Shown here: positions 6,114 to 11,277 of the stretch, piece by piece | Layout: each line of letters opens with the position of its first letter | Numbering within the stretch: the first letter of the stretch is position 1 | Assembly (NCBI GenBank): GCA_030625465.1 | Contig: DAOUQS010000039.1 | Coordinates: forward strand, 1-11,277 | Direction: 5' to 3' | Source: Amylibacter sp. | Lineage (GTDB): Bacteria > Pseudomonadota > Alphaproteobacteria > Rhodobacterales > Rhodobacteraceae | Length of the DNA: 11,277 nucleotides | Notes under the pieces: generated by a model | Told to the model about the DNA's origin: nothing | Databases searched by the model: none | The model's input: only the letters and a program-made list of their open reading frames with translations | Program-made: the position numbers and the translations under genes

Positions 6114-6596
6114 TTATCCATGCTCGCGCATCAGCCGCGATTTCTGCCTTTGCCAATCGCGGTTCTTTTCGGTCTCGCGTTTGTCAGACTTCTTCTTACC
6201 CTTGGCGATACCCAGCAGCAGCTTGATGCGGCCCTTGTCGTTGAAGTACATCTTCAAGGGCACCAGTGTCATGCCTTGGCGACCGATGGCTTGCCATAGT
6301 TTGGAAATTTCACGCTTTGACGCTAGCAATTTACGCCTGCGGCGTTCTTCGTGGCCAAAGTTGCGGGCTTGCGGGTAAAGCGCTATATAGCTGTTGATCA
6401 GCATCAGCTCGCCGTTTTCAACGTCAGCGTAGCTTTCGGTCAGATGTGCCCCACCACCGCGCAGCGATTTAACTTCGGAACCCATCAGCACTATGCCGCA
6501 TTCAAGCGTGTCTTCGACAGCATAATCATACCGTGCGCGGCGATTTTCCGCGATCAGTTTATTGTTGCTGTCGGATGGTTTCTTTTTTGCGGCCAT
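6114..6596 (-). CDS. smpB: SsrA-binding protein SmpB (trans-translation)
   Basis: SmpB binds tmRNA (SsrA) and delivers it to ribosomes stalled at mRNA 3' ends, so that the nascent protein is tagged for degradation. The 160-residue product fits the family in length and content. The lysine-rich start is followed by NRRARYDY, the hallmark [10 protein letters not shown] (39-48), an oligonucleotide-binding barrel containing [26 protein letters not shown], and [25 protein letters not shown]. The C-terminal tail is basic (to residue 160) and inserts into the mRNA channel. The ATG at 6596 is three bases after the dapA stop, with TAGG from that stop region serving as a weak ribosome site, so translation is probably coupled to dapA. 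No ssrA gene is within this window. Confidence 0.97.
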   Translation of the reverse strand: MAAKKKPSDSNNKLIAENRRARYDYAVEDTLECGIVLMGSEVKSLRGGGAHLTESYADVENGELMLINSYIALYPQARNFGHEERRRRKLLASKREISKLWQAIGRQGMTLVPLKMYFNDKGRIKLLLGIAKGKKKSDKRETEKNRDWQRQKSRLMREHG

Positions 6597-6599
6597 AGC

Positions 6600-7472
6600 C
6601 TAATTGATCAGCCCTGCATTACGCATGGCTGCTTCCACTTTGGTTTTGGTGGCATCTGTCAGGCCGACAAGCGGCAAGCGCACGTCAGGGCTGCATTTGC
6701 CCAGAATTGATACACCATATTTTGCACCGACCAAACCCGGTTCGGTGAATATGGCGTCATGCAACGGCATCAGGATGTCCTGGATTTCCAGGGCTTTTGC
6801 ATAATCGCCCGCCAATGTTGCGGCCTGTAATTGCGAACACAATTTCGGGGCGACATTTGCGGTCACGGAAATACAACCAACCCCGCCTTGGGCGTTAAAG
6901 CCGTGCGCGGTTGCGTCTTCGCCGGACAGTTGCACAAAATCAGTCCCGCAATGAATGCGTTGCTGACAGACACGCGCCAGATCGCCTGTGGCATCTTTTA
7001 CGCCAACAATATTTTCCAGCTTTGCCAGTTTGCCCATGGTTTCGGGGAACATATCAACCACAGAGCGTGGCGGGATGTTGTAGACGATGATCGGCAAACC
7101 AACTTTATTCAACGCGGTGTAATGCGCAATCAAACCGTCCTGGGTCGGTTTGTTGTAATAGGGTGTCACGACCAGACCGGCATCGGCACCGGCATCTTTG
7201 GCGAATTGCAAAAACTCCAAAGCCTCGGCTGTGTTGTTGGAACCTGCCCCCGCAATAATCGGAATGCGGCCAGCAGCGGTATCAACCACAGTTTGGATCA
7301 CATGCATGTGTTCCGCGTGACTTAGGGTCGGGCTTTCGCCGGTTGTGCCCACAGGTGCCAAACCGTTTGAACCCTCGGCGATATGCCATTCAACCAATGC
7401 CTTAAGCGCATCATCATCCACCTTGCCGTTTTTGAACGGGGTGATCAGAGCCGGGAATGAACCTTTGAACAT
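6600..7472 (-). CDS. dapA: 4-hydroxy-tetrahydrodipicolinate synthase
   Basis: DapA condenses pyruvate with aspartate semialdehyde, the first committed step to diaminopimelate (peptidoglycan) and lysine. The 290-residue TIM-barrel protein shows [11 protein letters not shown] at 40-50 with the Thr43-Thr44 pair, the Tyr of VVTPYYNKP at 105-106, YNIPPRSV with Tyr131 and Arg136 (carboxylate binding), and the Schiff-base Lys159 in [11 protein letters not shown]. All catalytic positions are present. I chose the ATG at 7472 because a strong GGAGG lies 8 bases upstream and the family-typical [13 protein letters not shown] starts there. An extension to 7529 would add 19 unconserved residues. It is the first gene of a dapA-smpB pair. 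An inverted repeat in the divergent gap before slt is a possible control site. Confidence 0.96.
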   Translation of the reverse strand: MFKGSFPALITPFKNGKVDDDALKALVEWHIAEGSNGLAPVGTTGESPTLSHAEHMHVIQTVVDTAAGRIPIIAGAGSNNTAEALEFLQFAKDAGADAGLVVTPYYNKPTQDGLIAHYTALNKVGLPIIVYNIPPRSVVDMFPETMGKLAKLENIVGVKDATGDLARVCQQRIHCGTDFVQLSGEDATAHGFNAQGGVGCISVTANVAPKLCSQLQAATLAGDYAKALEIQDILMPLHDAIFTEPGLVGAKYGVSILGKCSPDVRLPLVGLTDATKTKVEAAMRNAGLIN

Positions 7473-7520
7473 GGAATTTACCTCCGATAAATGATGCGAG
7501 TCGCGTTGCTTTAGCGTGAA

Positions 7521-7543
7521 TTTGACCATTTGACACGGTCAAA
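7521..7543. promoter_or_regulatory. Inverted repeat in the dapA/slt divergent gap, possible operator
   Basis: A perfect 7-base dyad, TTTGACC-N9-GGTCAAA, lies 49 bases before the dapA ATG and 81 bases before the slt ATG. The arms and the spacer contain -35-like TTGACC and TTGACA hexamers, although I find no convincing -10 at the right distance on either strand. The half-site spacing fits a dimeric regulator, but none can be named. The remainder of the gap (7544-7623) shows nothing else clear apart from an isolated TTGACA at 7594. Confidence 0.4.
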
Positions 7544-7623
7544 GTGATGTTTGCCAAGAACATCGTGGGAAAACAAGGGCAAGTTGGCTGGTTTTGACAC
7601 AGAAAATATGTAAAAGAATTGAT

Positions 7624-9576
7624 ATGAAGTTTTTGATTAAAATAATTACACTCTGTGCCGCCTTGTGTTCCCCTGTTGCGTTGTGGGCCAACACGGAACA
7701 GGAAAATGGTGATCTTTTATCGACGGCTTTTGATGCTGTGCGTAATAAAGACTGGGTTTCGGCTGATCATTACGCCGCCCAGATCAGTGACCCTGTCGGT
7801 GTTGATCTGGTTGTTTGGGAACGGCTGCGACGGGGTGATGGCAATTGGCCGGAATATCTGGATTTTCTGAAAAACAATGCCGATTGGCCGGGTTTGAAAC
7901 GATTGCGCCGCAAGGGTGAGGCTGCAATCCCGCAGGATGCCAACCCAACCATTGTGCGTGCATATTTTGCCGATCAGTTGCCACAAACCGGGGCGGGGTC
8001 ATTATCGTTGGCGCAGGCCTATGCATCGCAAGGGCGTGTCGCGGAAACCCGGATTGAGGTGATACGGGCATGGACCGAAATGTCATTATCGGTTTATGAG
8101 GAAAAAACGCTTTATAAAAAATACAACGGGGTTTTGGCACAGCATGACATAAGGCGGCTGGATAATCTGTTGTGGCGCGGCTTGACGCAAGAGGCGGCGC
8201 GGATGTTGGATAAGGTTCCAAGCGGGCATGCCAAGCTTGCAAAAGCGCGGATCAGCCTGCAAAGGGCCAGCAAAAATGTTGATACGCTTATTGGTGCGGT
8301 GCCGGATGAATTTCAATCGGACCCCGGCCTTGCCTATGACCGTTTTATCTGGCGGGTTAAAAAAGGCCGGTGGGATGATGCGCAGGAATTTTTGGCACAT
8401 CAAACGGGGTCAGTTGAAAAACTGGGTCGACCGGAAGCATGGTCAAACCGCCGACGCGGATTTGCAAGGCGTGCAATGCGTGCGGGGGATACGGATCTGG
8501 CCTATTGGCTGGCCAACCAGCACGATTTGACAAAAGGTGCCAACTTTGCCGATCTGGAATGGTTGTCGGGTTATCTTTCACTTACCAAAATGAATGCCCC
8601 TGAACAGGCGTTGGCGCATTTTTTGCAGTTTAAAGCGGCGGTAAAAAGTCCGATCAGTCTTGGGCGCGCGGGTTATTGGCTGGGGCGTACATATGAAAAA
8701 CTGGGCCAATATGACAAAGCTCAGGGGGCGTATACCTTCGGGGCCGCATATCAAACAAGTTTCTACGGCCAACTAGCGGCTGAAAAACTGGGAAAAGGTG
8801 CCGAACAATCGTTAAGTGGTACGGAAAGCATACCGAATTGGCGACAGGCAGAGTTCCTGAACACAGAACCGGTGCGCGCCGGACTTTTGTTCCATTATGC
8901 GGATGATCAGGGGCGGTTGCGCTGGTTTTTTAGTCATGTGGCCGAAAGTCTGGATGAAACCGGATTAAGCCAGCTGGCGGATTTGGCGCTTGATCTGGAT
9001 CGCCCGAACGTGGCTTTGGCCGTAGCGAAAGAGGCAGCAAAACGCGGAATTATCCTGCCAAAATCCTATTTTCCGGTCACGGAACTTGCAACCTATTCCG
9101 TCGATGTGGCACCAGAGATTGCCATGGCGATTGCGCGGCGCGAAAGTGAGCTGAACGAAAGTGCCATCAGTCCTGCGGGGGCACGCGGGTTGATGCAGAT
9201 CATGCCTGCAACCGCGCGCAAAGTGGCAAAAGATATCGGGGTTTCATACTCTAAACAAAGGTTAACCTCTGATTGGCGATATAATGCGCAGCTTGGAACC
9301 GCCTATCTGGGCGGCTTGCTGGAACTGTTTGAGGGGTCTTATATATTGGCGTTCGCAGGTTATAATGCTGGCCCGAACCGTGCCGAAAGATGGATCAAGG
9401 AATTCGGTGACCCGCGTGACAGTTTGATAGATCAGGTTGACTGGATCGAACATATCCCGTTCCGTGAGACCCGCAATTATGTCATGCGGGTTATGGAGTC
9501 GCTGCATGTCTACCGCGCCCGCCTGAAAGGCAAAACACCGCCTTTGCAGCTGACACAGGATTTAACCCGTGGTTAG
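7624..9576 (+). CDS. slt: Soluble lytic murein transglycosylase (Slt type), exported
   Basis: This enzyme cleaves peptidoglycan between MurNAc and GlcNAc, releasing 1,6-anhydromuropeptides in the periplasm. The 650-residue protein matches E. coli Slt70 in size. It starts with a signal peptide (MKFLIK, hydrophobic core to about residue 21, likely cleavage after LWA at 22). A long alpha-helical superhelix domain follows to about residue 480, with repeats rich in Trp, Ala and Leu such as ISLGRAGYWLGRTYEKLG. The C-terminal SLT catalytic domain has the catalytic Glu507 in ARRESELNESAISPAGA, GLMQIMPATA at 522-531, and AGYNAGPNRAERW around 579-591. I chose the ATG at 7624 because the signal peptide begins there; the in-frame TTG at 7594 would put ten charged residues in front of it. 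The ribosome site is weak. Its TAG stop overlaps the stop of the convergent permease gene by four bases, so no terminator fits between them. Confidence 0.94.
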   Translation: MKFLIKIITLCAALCSPVALWANTEQENGDLLSTAFDAVRNKDWVSADHYAAQISDPVGVDLVVWERLRRGDGNWPEYLDFLKNNADWPGLKRLRRKGEAAIPQDANPTIVRAYFADQLPQTGAGSLSLAQAYASQGRVAETRIEVIRAWTEMSLSVYEEKTLYKKYNGVLAQHDIRRLDNLLWRGLTQEAARMLDKVPSGHAKLAKARISLQRASKNVDTLIGAVPDEFQSDPGLAYDRFIWRVKKGRWDDAQEFLAHQTGSVEKLGRPEAWSNRRRGFARRAMRAGDTDLAYWLANQHDLTKGANFADLEWLSGYLSLTKMNAPEQALAHFLQFKAAVKSPISLGRAGYWLGRTYEKLGQYDKAQGAYTFGAAYQTSFYGQLAAEKLGKGAEQSLSGTESIPNWRQAEFLNTEPVRAGLLFHYADDQGRLRWFFSHVAESLDETGLSQLADLALDLDRPNVALAVAKEAAKRGIILPKSYFPVTELATYSVDVAPEIAMAIARRESELNESAISPAGARGLMQIMPATARKVAKDIGVSYSKQRLTSDWRYNAQLGTAYLGGLLELFEGSYILAFAGYNAGPNRAERWIKEFGDPRDSLIDQVDWIEHIPFRETRNYVMRVMESLHVYRARLKGKTPPLQLTQDLTRG

Positions 9577-10442
9577 GATTTCGCCGCCCGTTCGCGCCAG
9601 AGTGTAAACAGGCCTGCGCCTATGACAATTGCGGCACCAACCGCAGTTCCCCACCGCAGGCTATCGCTGAATATCATCCACCCCAGCGCGCCACCAAATA
9701 CCAGTTGCAGATAGGCAAAAGGCTGCACAGTGCTGGCCTCGGTTACCGCGTAGCATTTGATCAGCAGGAAATGCCCCAATGCGCCCATGACCGATAAAAT
9801 GGCCATCCAGCCCCAGTCACTTGTTGTCATCGGTTGCCAGTGGAACATGCCCACCGCGGTCATTCCGATAGCCCCGACAGTACCTGTCCAGAAAAAGCTG
9901 GTCGCGGCACTATCCTTGCGCGCGGCATAACGGGTTAACAGCCCGTAAAGGGCAAACATTAACGCCGAGGCCATCGGGAACAACGCATAAGGGCTGAACA
10001 CGCGAATGCCTGGTTGCAAGATCACCAGAACCCCCATGAAGCCGACGCAGATTGCGATCCAGCGCCGCCAGCCGACATGCTCGCCAAGGATCACGCCGGA
10101 CAGGGCGGCGATGATTAGCGGGTAGGTGATGAAAATGGCATAGCTTTCGATCAGACCAAGATAGACAAAGCCCAGAACCATTACGCATATTTCGGCGATC
10201 AGTAAAAGAGCGCGTGTGATTTGCAAGATAGGTTGGCTGGTCGCGGCAACTTTGCGTACTGAACCGTGCTGCATTCTCGCCCAAGTGATGACGAATAATG
10301 CAAAGAACCAGTACCGGATCATCACCACCATGTAGACGTTGTATTCCCCCGCAAGGTGCCGTGAAATGCCGTCTTGCACTGCAAAAACGAACGTGGTGGC
10401 GATCATCAGTACGATGCCCAGACGCGGGTTGTTTTCAGCCAT
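9573..10442 (-). CDS. EamA/DMT-superfamily permease (10 TM)
   Basis: This 289-residue inner-membrane protein consists of two tandem EamA domains of about five helices each (roughly residues 8-138 and 150-282), the standard drug/metabolite transporter architecture. Visible helices include LGIVLMIATTFVFAVQ, WIAICVGFMGVLVILQPG and the closing AIVIGAGLFTLW. Typical features are the short QDGISRHLA motif after helix one and the EASTVQPFAYLQLVFGGALG pattern in the second repeat, which DMT exporters usually share. The substrate cannot be predicted; members move amino acids, nucleosides, S-adenosylmethionine and others. The ATG at 10442 lies inside the end of mnmD: the two frames overlap by 8 bases (ATGGCTGA), a classic translational coupling junction, so mnmD and the permease form one operon. 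The 3' end overlaps the slt stop by four bases. Confidence 0.9.
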   Translation of the reverse strand: MAENNPRLGIVLMIATTFVFAVQDGISRHLAGEYNVYMVVMIRYWFFALFVITWARMQHGSVRKVAATSQPILQITRALLLIAEICVMVLGFVYLGLIESYAIFITYPLIIAALSGVILGEHVGWRRWIAICVGFMGVLVILQPGIRVFSPYALFPMASALMFALYGLLTRYAARKDSAATSFFWTGTVGAIGMTAVGMFHWQPMTTSDWGWMAILSVMGALGHFLLIKCYAVTEASTVQPFAYLQLVFGGALGWMIFSDSLRWGTAVGAAIVIGAGLFTLWRERAAKS

Positions 10443-11127
10443 GCGGTGTCTTTCGAATAATGCCGGTGGTCATGTGCCGTTTGCGGCCAAAACCTGATAC
10501 CCTTGTGACTGTAAAGCCTGCCTTTGCCAAGCTTTGTCTGACATGCCCTGCCGCGGTATATGTGGCGAATGTACCACCCGGGCCTGTATGGTCGGCAACC
10601 GCCTGCATCAGTCGGGGTTCCCATAGTTCGGGGTTTTTTGCAGGGCTGAAACCGTCCAGAAACCATGCGTCTGCTTTGCCTTTCCACGCGGGAAGGGTGG
10701 TGCGGGCATCTCCCGCGATAATATTGGCGGATAGGGTCGGGGTTCTTATTTCAAAGTTTCCCGATGCAAGCTGGCTTAACATCATCTCTGCCAGTTTGTT
10801 CAGCTCTGGCCAGTTGCCTAAAGCTTTGCGCATGGAAGGGATGTCCATTGGATAAGCTTCGAAGCCTGTGTAGTTCAAACAGCCGGATTGACCGGATGAT
10901 AACCAGATCTGCCACGCAGCCAACAGGTTTAATCCCGTGCCAAAGCCTAATTCAGCGATGTGAAAACCGTTTGTGAAACGTGCAGGCAAACCATTGCCTG
11001 CAAGAAAAACATGCTGTGTTTCGGCCAGCCCGTTATCAATACTGAAATAAGGGTCATCAAATCGTGTCGCCACGGGGATTGTCCCGTTGCGCCATTCCAG
11101 TTGCGTGTGTTTTCTCTGGTCGCTCAT
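10435..11127 (-). CDS. mnmD: tRNA 5-methylaminomethyl-2-thiouridine(34) methyltransferase MnmD, stand-alone
   Basis: MnmD uses S-adenosylmethionine to methylate nm5(s2)U34 to mnm5(s2)U34 in tRNAs for split codon boxes, improving decoding accuracy. The 230-residue protein matches the N-terminal methylase domain of E. coli MnmC. Motifs are FDDPYFSIDNGLAETQHVF (about 23-41), the SAM-binding AELGFGTGLN at 58-67, FEAYP at 89-93, the catalytic-site LDGFSPAKNPELW at 157-169 and GFGRKRHM at 212-219. The FAD-dependent oxidase domain fused to it in gammaproteobacteria is absent. A divergent FAD-oxidoreductase gene starts 49 bases away. I chose the ATG at 11127 because homology begins there. A longer frame from TTG at 11184 would overlap the divergent gene start. 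The stop overlaps the permease start by 8 bases. Confidence 0.92.
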   Translation of the reverse strand: MSDQRKHTQLEWRNGTIPVATRFDDPYFSIDNGLAETQHVFLAGNGLPARFTNGFHIAELGFGTGLNLLAAWQIWLSSGQSGCLNYTGFEAYPMDIPSMRKALGNWPELNKLAEMMLSQLASGNFEIRTPTLSANIIAGDARTTLPAWKGKADAWFLDGFSPAKNPELWEPRLMQAVADHTGPGGTFATYTAAGHVRQSLAKAGFTVTRVSGFGRKRHMTTGIIRKTPHG

Positions 11128-11176
11128 AAGGCTTTCGATTAAAGCATAGCGGTAATCTTGCAAAGGAAAACACGCG

Positions 11177-11277
11177 ATGTCCAAATGGGATGTGATTGTT
11201 ATCGGTGGTGGTGTTTGGGGGCTGTCATGCGCCTATGCCTGTGCCAAACGCGGGCAGTCTGTTGCGGTTTTTGAAGC
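11177..11277 (+). CDS. FAD-dependent oxidoreductase, DAO family (N-terminus only)
   Basis: Thirty-three residues are visible from an ATG at 11177 to the right edge: a short MSKW lead, then the dinucleotide-binding fingerprint VIVIGGGVWGLSCAYACAKRG, and a strand ending in VAVFE, whose Glu normally contacts the FAD ribose. This is the GxGxxG-type Rossmann start of D-amino-acid/glycine/sarcosine oxidase-like enzymes. AAAGGA lies 9 bases upstream of the ATG. The gene diverges from mnmD across 49 bases. It could be the separate counterpart of the MnmC oxidase domain, or an unrelated amine oxidase such as DadA or a sarcosine oxidase. The catalytic region is outside the window, so the substrate cannot be given. 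Confidence 0.8.
   Translation, partial: MSKWDVIVIGGGVWGLSCAYACAKRGQSVAVFE

Noticed and set aside
6057..6596. A tmRNA (ssrA) gene near smpB
   Set aside because: The gap after smpB is only about 126 bases, lacks a tRNA-like end and tag-coding frame, and is occupied by repeats.
6831..7325. A 164-codon plus-strand open frame within dapA
   Set aside because: It lies wholly opposite dapA, has no family resemblance and no good ribosome site.
7594..7623. Upstream TTG start for slt, and TTGACA at 7594 as its -35 box
   Set aside because: The signal peptide begins at the ATG at 7624, and the TTGACA has no acceptable -10 at 16-18 bases that would leave the ATG inside the transcript.

Overview
The window looks like a chromosomal segment of a marine-type alphaproteobacterium, most likely Rhodobacterales (the Roseobacter/Rhodobacteraceae group) with moderate GC. 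This rests on protein content and gene neighbourhood (dapA-smpB, a stand-alone MnmD, an Slt-type soluble lytic transglycosylase, a mercaptopyruvate sulfurtransferase next to an aspartate/aromatic aminotransferase). The genus cannot be fixed from sequence alone. Nearly every base is coding. There is no gene-free stretch above 300 bases, and I see no tRNA, rRNA, CRISPR array or insertion sequence.

Layout, left to right. Positions 1-2119 on the minus strand hold the 5' part of arfB (running off the left edge), a LacI/GntR-type repressor whose stop is one base from the arfB start, and a YhhQ-family queuosine-precursor transporter. Positions 2119-4170 (minus) hold an apparent two-gene operon, mercaptopyruvate sulfurtransferase then class I aminotransferase, which could together run cysteine to mercaptopyruvate to sulfane sulfur. 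Positions 4171-6113 hold two convergent SAM-dependent methyltransferases of unknown substrate. Copies of a short repeat centred on ATCCTTTTTG lie before the first, between the two and beyond the second. Positions 6114-7472 (minus) hold the tightly packed dapA-smpB pair. Positions 7624-9576 (plus) hold an exported soluble lytic transglycosylase. Positions 9573-11127 (minus) hold mnmD followed by a DMT-family permease whose reading frame overlaps it by 8 bases. The 5' end of a FAD-dependent oxidoreductase diverges from mnmD at the right edge.

Several genes serve translation: SmpB (trans-translation) and ArfB (the alternative ribosome rescue factor) are both here, MnmD completes a wobble-uridine modification of tRNA, and YhhQ imports a precursor of queuosine, another wobble modification. 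Others serve lysine/cell-wall supply (DapA), peptidoglycan turnover (Slt) and sulfur amino acid catabolism.

The least explained material is the methyltransferase module with its repeat family and a 36-base near-perfect palindrome, and the 83-base leader of the queuosine-precursor transporter, which can fold into a long hairpin directly before the ribosome binding site or alternatively pair with that site. These are the best candidates for something not yet described; both are inferences from base pairing by eye.
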